A stretch of DNA of 64,000 nt from Aedoeadaptatus ivorii (GCF_030815095.1 NZ_JAUSWF010000005.1:1-64000), one strand, 5' to 3'; counted from the first letter of the stretch, positions 49,785 to 59,112 are shown. Made by a program: numbers and translations. The notes: a model not told the origin generated them from the sequence alone.

Positions 49785-50249
49785 ATGTTTTTAGAAGACT
49801 ATCAAAAAGAAATGCGCTTTCAGCTGGCGCCCGTTCGCTTAAGCGAAGAAGAGATTATCGCATATGCGAAAGTACACGACCCGCGGCCGATCCACATCGA
49901 TCCCGAGGCGGCAAAAAAGAGTCGCTTCGGCGGGATTATCGCCTCGGGCTTTCACACCTTAAACCTCTGCTGGGGGCAGTGGGTGCACACCAAGCTCGAT
50001 GAAGAGGGCGTCGTCGCCGGCATCGGCATGAACTATCTTCGCTGGCACAAGCCCGTCTATCCCGATATGGACCTCTATACGACCCTCGAAGTGAGAGACA
50101 TCGAAGAAAAACGGGGCGGCGAGTACGGCGTGGTGCATATGGACGTCTATGTGCAGGACGAGGACGGAGAAATGGTCATGGAACACGACGCCTTGGTGCT
50201 CGTGGTCTCTCGAAAAGCGGGTGCTAAAGAGGGCAAAAACACACAATAG
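49785..50249 (+). CDS. MaoC-like dehydratase
   Basis: A 154-residue hotdog protein of the MaoC/R-hydratase family. The hydratase motif is seen as YAKVHDPRPIHIDPEAAKKS (about 26-45) with catalytic Asp and His, then FGGIIASGFHT. I chose ATG 49785, 13 bases after mnmA. Probably acts on an enoyl-CoA; pathway unknown. Confidence 0.8.
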   Translation: MFLEDYQKEMRFQLAPVRLSEEEIIAYAKVHDPRPIHIDPEAAKKSRFGGIIASGFHTLNLCWGQWVHTKLDEEGVVAGIGMNYLRWHKPVYPDMDLYTTLEVRDIEEKRGGEYGVVHMDVYVQDEDGEMVMEHDALVLVVSRKAGAKEGKNTQ

Positions 50250-50447
50250 AATTCAATATACAATATTAACAAAGAGGTTGGAAAACGGTTGATTCAATTA
50301 TTTCGGTTAATTTACGGGAAACAAGAAATATATCGGGAAAACCAAATCATTTTTAATCGAAACCTCAGAATTTCTTCATTTTCTAGAGTTCACGTTCAAT
50401 ATTCTGTATAATAAACGAAGAAACGAATAGAATTGAGGAGTGAACTT

Positions 50448-51779
50448 ATGAATAACAACAAGACAAAAGACGTCCTCGTCGTGGGCCTCGCCCTGTTCGC
50501 CATCTTTTTCGGAGCCGGAAATCTGATTTTCCCTCCCTATTTGGGATTCCACGCCGGAGACCAATGGTTCTCCGTCATGCTCGGCTTCCTCTTGGCGGAT
50601 CCCGTAATTCCCGTCATCACTTTGGTCGTTACCATCTTCGCCGGCGGCAAGGCGGTCGACTTGGGACGCAGAGTCAACTATCCCTTTGCGGTCGTACTCG
50701 CGGCGGCTGCCATGATCAGCGTCGGACCCGCTTTCGCGATTCCGAGAACCGCTGCCACCACGCACGAAGTCGGCGTACTGCAATTTTTCCCCGGCACCCC
50801 GATTTGGGTCACCTCGCTGATATTTTTCGGCATCACCTTGGCCCTGTCGATTAAGGAAACCGGCGTTATCGATATTATCGGTAAGTATATTACCCCTGCA
50901 CTCTTAGTATTTTTAGGCCTGATTATCGTAAAGGCCATCATCACCCCCATCGGGCCGATCCTTCCGGCAGAAGGCACCGGCTACTTTACCGAAGGGGTAA
51001 AGGAAGGCTATCAGACCATGGACGCCATGGTGTCCTTGCTCTGTACCGCCATCGTAACCGGCGACTTGCTCCGAAAGGGCTACGGAAGCGCCTCTCCGAA
51101 GGAAAAGAAGAGCATCATCGTACAGGTCTCCGCGATCTCTATGATTCTCCTCTTCCTCGTCTACGGCGGCTTGACCTTTGTCGGCGCCCAAGCGGGCAGC
51201 CTCTTCCCCAAAGACGCCACCCGGGTACAACTGCTCGTCGGTTCGGTCGAACTCTTATTCGGCAGCTGGGGCAAACTCGCTCTGGGGGTTGCGGTCAGCT
51301 TGGCCTGTCTTACCACCTCCGTCGGACTCACCTCGGCGGCGGGAAATTTCTTCAACTCCGTTTCGAACAATAAGTGGAAATACGAATACGTCGTTATTGC
51401 CAGTGTCATCGTGAGCTTCACATTCTCCCTCGTGGGGGTAGAAGGCATCATTAGTCTGGCGGGTCCGGTACTCGACATCGTCTATCCCGCGATCATCGCC
51501 ATGTCCTTTATCATGATCTTCGACAAAAAGCTGCACTACGACGCCTCTATTATCGGTATGGCCGTAGGCACCATCCTCGCGGCGGGCATTACCACCATCT
51601 ACAATGCCTCCGGCGCGCTGGAAGGTTTGGCGAACTTCGTCAACTCTATGCCCCTCGCCGAATTCGGCTTTGCATGGCTCTTGCCGGGCCTTGTGGGTAC
51701 GCTGATCGGCACCCTGCTGGGGAAATATGCCGGCATCGGCAAGACCAGAGACCAACACGATATTCGTTCCGCCTTTTAG
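50448..51779 (+). CDS. brnQ: branched-chain amino acid carrier BrnQ
   Basis: A 443-residue sodium- or proton-coupled carrier for Leu, Ile and Val (LIVCS family) with 12 helices. The start LFAIFFGAGNLIFPPYLG and PRTAATTHE (about 102-110) are family hallmarks. I chose ATG 50448, with GAGGAG just upstream. A TATAAT at 50407 may be its -10. I see nothing else in the 198 bases before the gene. A second copy follows. Confidence 0.92.
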   Translation: MNNNKTKDVLVVGLALFAIFFGAGNLIFPPYLGFHAGDQWFSVMLGFLLADPVIPVITLVVTIFAGGKAVDLGRRVNYPFAVVLAAAAMISVGPAFAIPRTAATTHEVGVLQFFPGTPIWVTSLIFFGITLALSIKETGVIDIIGKYITPALLVFLGLIIVKAIITPIGPILPAEGTGYFTEGVKEGYQTMDAMVSLLCTAIVTGDLLRKGYGSASPKEKKSIIVQVSAISMILLFLVYGGLTFVGAQAGSLFPKDATRVQLLVGSVELLFGSWGKLALGVAVSLACLTTSVGLTSAAGNFFNSVSNNKWKYEYVVIASVIVSFTFSLVGVEGIISLAGPVLDIVYPAIIAMSFIMIFDKKLHYDASIIGMAVGTILAAGITTIYNASGALEGLANFVNSMPLAEFGFAWLLPGLVGTLIGTLLGKYAGIGKTRDQHDIRSAF

Positions 51780-51791
51780 GCGACGACGTCA

Positions 51792-51815
51792 AAAGCACCT
51801 TCGGGTGCTTTTTTT
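51792..51815 (+). terminator. terminator of the first brnQ
   Basis: AAGCACC and GGTGCTT flank TTCG, with seven T. Confidence 0.82.
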
Positions 51816-52000
51816 GTACCCGCCATCGAAAAATTTGCGAAATACGCGGCGATTCTTTTCTCAGAAAGGGATTCCCGGGCGGAATATTATTTTCAATCGT
51901 TTTCCTATACATAAAATTATTCTTTTTTACGGTAAAGCGTAGCAATTCTTTCTGTATACTAAATAGAATATAGATTCTTTTCGTGATTTGAAAAATTTAC

Positions 52001-52029
52001 TCGAAAAACCTGGAAGGATTATGTATAAT
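52001..52029 (+). promoter_or_regulatory. promoter of the second brnQ
   Basis: TCGAAA, 17 bases and TATAAT (52024-52029). The rest of the 300-base gap between the two brnQ genes is AT-rich and shows only the first gene's terminator; no T-box or leader peptide is seen. Confidence 0.5.
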
Positions 52030-52079
52030 GTAAGACAAAAGGCGGGGCAACCTTTAAATTTTTCAAAGGAGATGATTGT

Positions 52080-53405
52080 ATGAACAAAAAAACGCAAGAT
52101 ATTCTCGTAAGTGGTCTCGCGCTGTTTGCGATTTTCTTCGGCGCCGGAAACCTGATATTTCCGCCATATCTGGGCGTCACCGCCGGAACTGGCTGGTTCG
52201 GTACCATGCTCGGCTTCCTCTTGGCAGACCCCGTTATTCCCATTGTAACCGTTTTCGTCACGGCTTTTGCCGGCGGCACCGCGGTCGATCTGGGAAAACG
52301 TGTTAGCCCCGGATTCGGTAAACTCTTATCTTTAGTCGCTATTATCTGTATCGGTCCCGCTTTTGCCATTCCCAGAACGGCAGCCACCACACACGAAGTC
52401 GGTATCCAACCCTTCTTCGAAAATATGCCGATTTGGGTGACCTCCCTCGTCTTCTTTATCGTCGTATTTGCCCTGACGATCAAAGAATCCGGCGTAGTGG
52501 ATATTATCGGTAAGTACATAACTCCCGCACTGTTGGTTTTCTTGGTTTTGATTATTGCAAAGGCCATTATCGCTCCTGTTGGAGAAATCGTTCCCGTAGA
52601 AACCGACGGCGGCTTCTTCGTCCGCGGATTCTATGAAGGCTATCAAACCCTGGATGCCCTGGCGGCACCGCTATTTACGGCGATCGTGGTGGCGGACTTG
52701 GTCCGAAAAGGCTATGGAGAAGTGAGCGACAGCGAAAAGCGCAGCGTCATCTTTAAGGTCGGCATCGTCTGCTTCGTGGCCCTCGCCATCGTCTACGGCG
52801 GCCTGACCTATCTCGGCGCACAAGGCAGTGCCCTTTATAACGCCGATACCTCTCGCGTGGAAATCCTCGTGGGTCTGGTCAGAATGCTCTTTGGCGGATT
52901 CGGTCAATTTGCTCTGGCACTGGCGGTATCGCTGGCATGCCTGACCACGGCGGTGGGCTTGACCTCTGCAGCCGGAAACTTCTTTGCCGACATTACCAAC
53001 GGCAAGCTGAAATACGAAGTGACCGTCGTCGCCGTAACCTTGATCAGCTTCTTTCTTTCCCTGGTCGGCGTCGATGCCATTATCGCATTGGCGGGCCCGG
53101 TACTCACCATCGTCTATCCGGTAATTATCGCCCTGGTATTCTACATGCTGTTTGAAAAACACATCAAATACGACATGGCCTTTATCGTGATGGTCGCAGG
53201 CGTACTCGTCCTCGCCATTATCGAAACCATCGGCGCGAACATCGGTATGCAGGGACTCGTCGATCAAATCAAGGGATTGCCCTTGGGACAATTCGGTTTT
53301 ACCTGGTTTGTCCCGTCGCTGATCTGTTTTGCCATCGGCTATGGCCTCGGCAAGGCGGGCATCGGCAAGACGAGAGAAGATCACGTCAACAAGTCCGCAT
53401 TCTAA
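52080..53405 (+). CDS. brnQ: branched-chain amino acid carrier BrnQ (second copy)
   Basis: A 441-residue paralogue of the previous gene, sharing LALFAIFFGAGNLIFPPYLG (about 13-32), PRTAATTHE and GYG-x-V-S-x-x-E-K-R. It has its own promoter and terminator, so the pair can be regulated separately. AAAGGAG precedes the ATG. Confidence 0.92.
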   Translation: MNKKTQDILVSGLALFAIFFGAGNLIFPPYLGVTAGTGWFGTMLGFLLADPVIPIVTVFVTAFAGGTAVDLGKRVSPGFGKLLSLVAIICIGPAFAIPRTAATTHEVGIQPFFENMPIWVTSLVFFIVVFALTIKESGVVDIIGKYITPALLVFLVLIIAKAIIAPVGEIVPVETDGGFFVRGFYEGYQTLDALAAPLFTAIVVADLVRKGYGEVSDSEKRSVIFKVGIVCFVALAIVYGGLTYLGAQGSALYNADTSRVEILVGLVRMLFGGFGQFALALAVSLACLTTAVGLTSAAGNFFADITNGKLKYEVTVVAVTLISFFLSLVGVDAIIALAGPVLTIVYPVIIALVFYMLFEKHIKYDMAFIVMVAGVLVLAIIETIGANIGMQGLVDQIKGLPLGQFGFTWFVPSLICFAIGYGLGKAGIGKTREDHVNKSAF

Positions 53406-53416
53406 GAATAGAGAAC

Positions 53417-53442
53417 AAAAGCCCGCTTCGGCGGGTTTTTTA
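53417..53442 (+). terminator. terminator of the second brnQ
   Basis: CCCGC and GCGGG flank TTCG, with six T. Confidence 0.8.
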
Positions 53443-53537
53443 TTGCGAGAAAGCGGCGGTAGAACTTATGGTATGATAGAAAACATACGGCGGGCATTTG
53501 TTTCCGCCACAATTATAGAAAAAGGAGACAATTTGAG

Positions 53538-54416
53538 ATGAAGGGAATTATTCTGGCGGCGGGGAAGGGGACGCGTATGTATCCCATGACCCTGCCCGTT
53601 CCGAAGCCGCTCTTGCCCGTATACGACAAGCCCATGATTTACTACCCCCTGTCCACTTTGATGGCGGCGGGGATTCGGGAGGTCCTTATCATTACGCCCG
53701 CCAAGATGAAGGATCACTTTCGGCAATTGTTCGGCGACGGATCGCGACTGGGCATGAAGATCCTCTATAAGGAACAAAAGGTGCAGCGCGGCATTGCGGA
53801 TGCGCTCATCGTCGGAAAATCGTTTATCAAGGACGATCCGGTGACATTGATTCTGGGCGACAATATCTTCCACGGCGGTAATGTGGTCGAACAGCTGCGC
53901 TCGGTGGTCAAGGAGGAGGAGGGCGCCTTCGTCTTCGGGTATCCGGTCGAAGACCCCCGCGCCTTCGGGGTCTTGGGATTCGACGAAGACGGAAAGATCT
54001 CTTCGATCGAAGAAAAGCCCGAGCATCCAAAGAGCAATTATATCGTCCCCGGCCTCTATCACTACGACAAAGAGGTGGTAAAAATCGCGAAGACCGTCGA
54101 GCCTTCCAAGCGGGGAGAGCTGGAGATCACCAGCGTCAACCAGATCTATTTGGAGCGCAATACCCTGAACGTCAGAAAACTCGACCCCAAGACCCTGTGG
54201 ATGGACGCCGGAAATTCCCGCTCTCTATTGGAGGCGGCCAATCGAATCGAAAATACGCAGCGAGAAGCGGGTCTAATCGGCTCGATCGAACTCTGTGCCT
54301 ACGAAAACGGATGGATCGACGGCACGCAATTGCGCTGGATCGCCCAGGACCTCTGTAAGACCGAATACGGAAAGTATCTGCTCTCGGTCTTGGAGCAAAA
54401 GGCGGACAGATCTTAG
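53538..54416 (+). CDS. rmlA: glucose-1-phosphate thymidylyltransferase RmlA
   Basis: A 292-residue nucleotidyltransferase that makes dTDP-glucose, the first step towards dTDP-rhamnose. GKGTRMYPMT (9-18) binds the nucleotide; LGDNIFHGG (about 109-117) holds the metal Asp, and PAKM-KDHF and QRGIADAL are typical. It is alone here: rmlB, rmlC and rmlD are not in the window. Confidence 0.9.
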   Translation: MKGIILAAGKGTRMYPMTLPVPKPLLPVYDKPMIYYPLSTLMAAGIREVLIITPAKMKDHFRQLFGDGSRLGMKILYKEQKVQRGIADALIVGKSFIKDDPVTLILGDNIFHGGNVVEQLRSVVKEEEGAFVFGYPVEDPRAFGVLGFDEDGKISSIEEKPEHPKSNYIVPGLYHYDKEVVKIAKTVEPSKRGELEITSVNQIYLERNTLNVRKLDPKTLWMDAGNSRSLLEAANRIENTQREAGLIGSIELCAYENGWIDGTQLRWIAQDLCKTEYGKYLLSVLEQKADRS

Positions 54417-54481
54417 ACCTTTCTTAACGGGAAGCGCGGGCGCATCACTGCTTTTCGATAGGATTTTCGCGATTTTTATAT

Positions 54482-54500
54482 TATAATGTTAACTTAACAT
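54482..54500. promoter_or_regulatory. promoter -10 with palindromic operator candidate before nhaC
   Basis: TATAAT (54482-54487) is overlapped by ATGTTAACTTAACAT (54486-54500), a perfect 15-base palindrome with one central base. The site is placed to control the nhaC transcript; regulator unknown. Confidence 0.45.
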
Positions 54501-54550
54501 ATCCGCGTTTGTAGCAGAATAAAGCAGTAATAGAACCCGAGGAGGTTTTT

Positions 54551-55969
54551 ATGGAAACGAACCGCACACCGCGAAAGGCGAAGCTCTGGGAGGCGCTCAC
54601 CGTCTTCGGCGGTCTTGTGATCATTATGTGTATCAGCATCTTGGTCTTCGAGATCGACCCCCATATCCCCATGTTTATCGGCGTCATTTTTTCTGCCGTT
54701 ATGGCGCTGTTGATCGGCTATCGCTGGTCGGATATCGAGCGGGCCATGGTGCGGGGGATTTCTCAGGCGCTGCCCTCGGTAATGATCTTGATCACCATCG
54801 GGATTTTGGTCGGCGTGTGGATCGCCACCGGCGTGGTGCCGTCGATGATCTACTACGGCCTGAATATTTTAAAGCCCTCGATCTTTCTCGTGACGACGGT
54901 CCTGATCTGCTCGATCACCTCCCTCGCCACGGGGAGCAGCTGGGGTACGGTGGGGACGATGGGAATTGCGCTGATGGGAATCGCGCAGGGTATGCATATT
55001 CCCGCTCCGGTGACCGCCGGCGCGATCCTTTCCGGCGCCTATTTCGGCGACAAAATGAGCCCGCTGTCGGATACCACCAATCTCGCCCCCGCCATGGCCG
55101 GCACCGATGTCTTTACCCACGTCAAGGCCATGATGAAACCCACCATCATCACTTACATCCTTACGCTCATCGTATTCGCCGTGCTGACGACCAAGTACAG
55201 CACGGGCGGGGCGGACACATCGGGCATTACGGCGCTGCAATCCGGACTGGAAGAGGCCTTTCACATCAGCCCGATCTTGCTCCTGCCGCCGGTGGTGGTT
55301 ATCGTCTCCATCGCCTTTAAGATGCCCGCCCTGCCGGGAATCGTATTGGGGATCATCGTGGCTTCGGTGATCGGGCCGATTTTACAACCCACGGTAGACT
55401 TCGGCGACATATTGGGCAGCGGCATGAGCGGCTATGTGTCCAATACCGGGATCGAAGCCCTGGACGATTTGCTCACCACCGGCGGGCTCTCGAATATGAT
55501 GTATTCGGTCTCTTTGACCTTGATCGCCATGATGTTCGGCGGCATTGCCGAAAGCACCGGGCAGATGGAGGTCATCGTCAATTCCTTTGTGCGGGGCATT
55601 CGATCCGTCACCGGTTTGGTGGTGGCGACGCTGTTGACCTGCCTGTTTTCCAACGCCACCATGCCCGAACAATACATTTCGCTGGTGGTGCCCGGCCGCA
55701 TGTTCGCGCCGGAGTACAAGCGCAGGGGCCTGCACCCCAAACTCCTCTCGTCCTCCCTCGAGGCCTCCGGTACCGTCACCAGTGCCTTGGTGCCCTGGAA
55801 CACTTGCGGCGCCTATATGAAGAGCGTGCTCTTGGTGAGCCCCCTAGCGTATTTGCCCTTTGCGGTCTTTAACTATCTGATGCCCATCGTCACCATTATC
55901 CTCACCGCTATCGGACAAAACATCTTTTATATCAAAGACGATCCCGGCACGGTCGTCGATGTGGAGTGA
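54551..55969 (+). CDS. nhaC: Na+/H+ antiporter NhaC
   Basis: A 472-residue antiporter with about 12 helices. GSSWGTVGTMGIALMG (about 133-148) and GDKMSPLSDTTNLAPAM (about 170-186) are NhaC signatures with the conserved Asp residues. It exchanges Na+ for H+ or, in some members, malate/lactate. The gene has an AGGAGG site and precedes a glucosaminidase-like gene by six bases. Confidence 0.9.
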   Translation: METNRTPRKAKLWEALTVFGGLVIIMCISILVFEIDPHIPMFIGVIFSAVMALLIGYRWSDIERAMVRGISQALPSVMILITIGILVGVWIATGVVPSMIYYGLNILKPSIFLVTTVLICSITSLATGSSWGTVGTMGIALMGIAQGMHIPAPVTAGAILSGAYFGDKMSPLSDTTNLAPAMAGTDVFTHVKAMMKPTIITYILTLIVFAVLTTKYSTGGADTSGITALQSGLEEAFHISPILLLPPVVVIVSIAFKMPALPGIVLGIIVASVIGPILQPTVDFGDILGSGMSGYVSNTGIEALDDLLTTGGLSNMMYSVSLTLIAMMFGGIAESTGQMEVIVNSFVRGIRSVTGLVVATLLTCLFSNATMPEQYISLVVPGRMFAPEYKRRGLHPKLLSSSLEASGTVTSALVPWNTCGAYMKSVLLVSPLAYLPFAVFNYLMPIVTIILTAIGQNIFYIKDDPGTVVDVE

Positions 55970-55975
55970 TGGCCC

Positions 55976-56524
55976 TTGAAAACAAGAAAGCGGTATTTGG
56001 CGGCGGGCATCCTCTTTGCCCTCGTCCTCTTGTATTGGATGCGGCCGCGCTACAATCCCGAGCCGGCGGGTGCGCTGTCTCGGGAAGAATATATCGAGAC
56101 CTTTGCGCCGCTTGCTGTCGAGGTATCCGAGCGCTACGGCCTCATCCCCTCGGTCGTCCTCGCCCAATCGGCGTTGGAGTCGAACTTCGGGGAAAGCGAA
56201 TTGAGCCGAAACTACAATAACTACTTCGGGATTAAGGGCAAGGGCGATGCGGCGATCGTGCTCCCCACCGAAGAGATCGAAGGGGGAAAGAGCCGGCGCG
56301 TATCGGACGGATTTCGTACCTATGACTCCGCCCGCGAGAGCTTCTTCGATTACGGAAAACTGATCGCAGACGCCGATCGATACCGCCTCGTGCGCGAAGC
56401 CGAAACCAAAGAGGCCTATGCCGAGGCGCTGTATCCTGCGGGCTATAGCACCAACCCCCGCTACGGCGAGCGGCTGCTTTTTCTCATCGAAACCTATAAT
56501 CTGGATCGATATGATCCGCAATAA
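55976..56524 (+). CDS. exported glucosaminidase-domain protein
   Basis: A 182-residue protein with an N-terminal membrane anchor (about 6-22) and a peptidoglycan glucosaminidase domain (LytG/FlgJ type). VVLAQSALESNFGESELSR (about 60-78) has the catalytic Glu of AQxALESxxG, followed by YNNYFGIKGKG and the FRTYDSARESFFDY motif. Start codon is TTG at 55976, with GGAG ten bases before. It is likely co-transcribed with nhaC and closed by a terminator overlapping its stop. Confidence 0.85.
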   Translation: MKTRKRYLAAGILFALVLLYWMRPRYNPEPAGALSREEYIETFAPLAVEVSERYGLIPSVVLAQSALESNFGESELSRNYNNYFGIKGKGDAAIVLPTEEIEGGKSRRVSDGFRTYDSARESFFDYGKLIADADRYRLVREAETKEAYAEALYPAGYSTNPRYGERLLFLIETYNLDRYDPQ

Positions 56525-56552
56525 GGCGAATTCCTTCGCCTTATTTTTTTGT
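56519..56552 (+). terminator. terminator of the nhaC unit
   Basis: AAGGCGAA and TTCGCCTT flank TTCC, with seven T following. Confidence 0.82.
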
Positions 56553-56557
56553 GCGCC

Positions 56558-56586
56558 TTGAAATTTCGTCGTCGATACGGTAGTAT
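56558..56586 (+). promoter_or_regulatory. promoter of nrdJ
   Basis: TTGAAA (56558-56563), 17 bases and TAGTAT (56581-56586), directly upstream of the first NrdR box. Confidence 0.5.
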
Positions 56587-56595
56587 AAGCACTGA

Positions 56596-56611
56596 ACACT
56601 ATATCTAGTGT
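56596..56611 (+). promoter_or_regulatory. NrdR box 1
   Basis: ACACTATATCTAGTGT fits the NrdR consensus (ACACwATATaTwGTGT) at 15 of 16 places. NrdR represses ribonucleotide reductase genes when dATP is high. Confidence 0.85.
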
Positions 56612-56627
56612 GTAAACAGAAAGTTAA

Positions 56628-56643
56628 CCACAATATGTTGATA
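56628..56643 (+). promoter_or_regulatory. NrdR box 2 (weak)
   Basis: CCACAATATGTTGATA keeps the CACAATAT core of an NrdR box. It starts 32 bases after box 1, three helical turns, the usual spacing of paired NrdR boxes. Confidence 0.6.
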
Positions 56644-56647
56644 AAAT

Positions 56648-56656
56648 TGTGGATAA
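56648..56656 (+). promoter_or_regulatory. DnaA box in the nrdJ leader
   Basis: TGTGGATAA is a perfect complement of the DnaA box TTATCCACA, 25 bases before the nrdJ ATG and about 30 kb from oriC. Confidence 0.6.
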
Positions 56657-56681
56657 GTACGATTGTGACTAGGGGGAAAAC

Positions 56682-58808
56682 ATGGAAGTTCGCAAGAGAA
56701 ACGGCCGAATCGTCGGCTACGATGCGGAAAAAATCGTCGTGGCCGTAGAAAAAGCCATGGCGGAAACGGAAAAGGGAATCGACAGTGCGATCTCCCGGGC
56801 GGTGGCACAGGATGTCAGCGACAGATTTCAAGGGGAAGAAATCATCGACATCGAATCCATCCAAGACGCCGTCGAGTTTTCGCTGATGCAGAAGGATCCG
56901 GAGACGGCGAAGAAATACATCCTGTACCGCGAAGAGCGGACGCGGCTCAGAGAACACGGATGGGCCATGACGGATCTGCAGCGAGACATTTACGAAAAGA
57001 AGTACCGCTACGATTCCGAAACCTTTGAAGAATTCCTCGATCGGGTAAGCGGGGGCAACTCCGCCATCAAAAAGGCGATCGCCAACAAGGAATTTATGCC
57101 CGCAGGCCGCATTTTGGCGGGACGCGGCCTCGATGCCTACGGCAAAAAGATCACCTTGTCCAACTGCTACGTAATGCCCCAGGTGGAGGACAATATCGAA
57201 TCCATCTACGATACCGCCAAGTGGATGGCGCGTACCTACAGCTATGGGGGCGGCGTGGGCCTGACCTTAAACAAATTGCGCCCCAAAGGCGCGCGGGTCA
57301 ATAACGCCGCCTCCTCTACTACCGGTGCGGTGAGCTTTATGGACCTTTACTCCCTCACCACCGGCCTGATCGGAATGCGGGGCCGCCGCGGGGCGCTGAT
57401 GCTCAATATGGACGCCTCGCACCCGGACATCGTGGAATTTATCAATGTCAAGCGAGACCTGGACAAGGTCACCAGCGCTAATATTTCCGTCAACTTCGGC
57501 GACGACTTCTTCGAAGCCTACAAGGCGGATCGTCCCTTTTCGCTCCACTTCGAGGTGGAAGCCACCGGAGAGGTGATCGAAAAAGAGGTCAGTGCGCGCG
57601 AAATTATGCGCAACATCGCCTTTAACAACTGGGACATGGCCGAACCCGGCGTCCTGTTCAAGGACCGCATCAATGCGTGGCACATTATGAGCGAAGACGA
57701 GAGCTTTTCCTATGCCGGGGTCAATCCCTGCGCGGAAGAGCCGCTGCCGGCCTTCGGCTCCTGCAATCTTTCGAGTATCAATCTGGGGCAATTCGTCAAA
57801 TACCCCTTCAGCAAATTTGCGCGCTTTGAATTCGAAGCCTTCGGCAAATTGGTGCGCGAAGGCGTCGTCTACCTGAACGAAGTCCTCGACGAAAACATGC
57901 AGCTTCACCCGTTGGAAGACCAAAAGCGCCTGTCGAGAGAGCTTCGCCAGATCGGCCTGGGCATTATGGGCTTGGCGGATATGTTTATTAAAATGGGCAT
58001 CCGCTACGGCTCGCCGGAATCGTTAAGCCTGATCAACCAAATCGGTCGGGTATTGGTCAACGAGGCGCTGCGGCAGTCCGCCCTTTTGGCCAAAGAGGAC
58101 GGCCCCTTCCCCCGCTACCGGGGCGAAAAGGTGCTGCAGGCGGAATTTATCCGCGCCAATGCCGACGACGACGTACTGGCGCTGATCGAAGAGTACGGGC
58201 TCAGAAATTCGCAGCTCTTGACCATCGCGCCCACCGGCTCCATCTCGACTTTGATCGGGTGCAGCAACGGCGTCGAGCCCATCTTCCAAATCTCGTATGT
58301 GCGAAAATCCGAATCCCTCCACGCAGAGGACACCTTCTATACGGTCTATACCGAAATCGTGCGCGATCTGATGGAAGCCAAGGGCCTCTCTCAGGAGGAC
58401 GAGCTGCCGGATTACGTCATTACCACGTCCAATCTGAACTACAAAGACCGGATCAATGTGCAGTCCACCTGGCAACAATTTATCGACGCGTCCATCTCCT
58501 CTACCGTCAACGTGCCCAAGGAATTTACCGTCGAAGAGGTAGAAGACCTCTACGTCTACGCCTGGGAAATGGGCCTTAAGGGCGTTACCATCTATCGGGA
58601 CGGCTGTGCCCGCAGCGGCATTCTGATCACCGAGGAAAAGAAAGACGGCAAAGACCGCATACAAGAGCTGCAGGACGAGCTCAATCGGGAAGTCGCCAAA
58701 CAGATGAGCGAAAACCCCGACGTCTGCCCCATGTGCGGCGGCAGCATGCACCACAGCGGCGGCTGCGCGGAGTGCGCCGACTGCGGTTACAGTCCCTGCG
58801 CCATTTAA
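56682..58808 (+). CDS. nrdJ: adenosylcobalamin-dependent ribonucleotide reductase (class II, NrdJ)
   Basis: A 708-residue enzyme that makes deoxyribonucleotides with vitamin B12 as radical source. An ATP-cone (1-90) senses dATP/ATP. Active-site residues: Cys162 in SNCYV, NPCAE at 348-352 with the catalytic Cys350 and Glu352, and FGSCN at 358-362. The phosphate-binding APTGSIS follows near 518. The end has a cysteine-rich zinc-ribbon-like tail CPMCGGSMHHSGG then CAECADCGYSPC, whose last Cys pair can deliver electrons. Controlled by NrdR boxes and perhaps DnaA. No class I or III enzyme is in the window. Confidence 0.93.
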   Translation: MEVRKRNGRIVGYDAEKIVVAVEKAMAETEKGIDSAISRAVAQDVSDRFQGEEIIDIESIQDAVEFSLMQKDPETAKKYILYREERTRLREHGWAMTDLQRDIYEKKYRYDSETFEEFLDRVSGGNSAIKKAIANKEFMPAGRILAGRGLDAYGKKITLSNCYVMPQVEDNIESIYDTAKWMARTYSYGGGVGLTLNKLRPKGARVNNAASSTTGAVSFMDLYSLTTGLIGMRGRRGALMLNMDASHPDIVEFINVKRDLDKVTSANISVNFGDDFFEAYKADRPFSLHFEVEATGEVIEKEVSAREIMRNIAFNNWDMAEPGVLFKDRINAWHIMSEDESFSYAGVNPCAEEPLPAFGSCNLSSINLGQFVKYPFSKFARFEFEAFGKLVREGVVYLNEVLDENMQLHPLEDQKRLSRELRQIGLGIMGLADMFIKMGIRYGSPESLSLINQIGRVLVNEALRQSALLAKEDGPFPRYRGEKVLQAEFIRANADDDVLALIEEYGLRNSQLLTIAPTGSISTLIGCSNGVEPIFQISYVRKSESLHAEDTFYTVYTEIVRDLMEAKGLSQEDELPDYVITTSNLNYKDRINVQSTWQQFIDASISSTVNVPKEFTVEEVEDLYVYAWEMGLKGVTIYRDGCARSGILITEEKKDGKDRIQELQDELNREVAKQMSENPDVCPMCGGSMHHSGGCAECADCGYSPCAI

Positions 58809-58838
58809 CGCGCGCCATACACTCCATTCGCAGAAAAA

Positions 58839-58864
58839 AGAAGGCTTCGGCCTTCTTTTTTTTT
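58839..58864 (+). terminator. terminator of nrdJ
   Basis: AGAAGGC and GCCTTCT flank TTCG, with eight or more T. Confidence 0.85.
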
Positions 58865-59009
58865 GTGCGCAAATATATCTACCACACGAAACGCGATCCT
58901 CTCGTTTTTTTGTATATGTAAAGAGAAGATAAAGAGGACGGGCGGAACTTTACGAACATTTTGCATACGTATGTCATTCAACTGTAATCATTCTGACCCG
59001 ATTTCGCCA

Positions 59010-59037
59010 TAGACAGCGGCGAAATCTCTGTTATAAT
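59010..59037 (+). promoter_or_regulatory. promoter of the M23 peptidase gene
   Basis: TAGACA (59010-59015), 16 bases and TATAAT (59032-59037). The leader then holds a small inverted repeat (GTTAC-AAAAAA-GTAAC, 59057-59072). I see nothing else between the nrdJ terminator and this promoter. Confidence 0.6.
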
Positions 59038-59112
59038 AGATCTCGCGCGTCGAAAGAGTTACAAAAAAGTAACGAAGCGCATTTTATTTTTTCAGGAATT
59101 AATTTTTACAGA

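Noticed and set aside
51780..52079. T-box or amino acid leader before the second brnQ.
   Set aside because: No T-box sequence, specifier-type hairpins or leader peptide with Leu/Ile/Val codons could be found; only a terminator and a plain promoter are seen.
56525..56681. Cobalamin riboswitch ahead of the B12-dependent reductase gene.
   Set aside because: The 157 bases are too short, and no B12-box-like sequence is present; the NrdR boxes explain the region.
59057..59072. WalR-type site in the M23 peptidase leader (GTTAC-AAAAAA-GTAAC).
   Set aside because: It is an inverted repeat rather than the direct TGTWAH repeat with five-base spacing, and lies downstream of the promoter.
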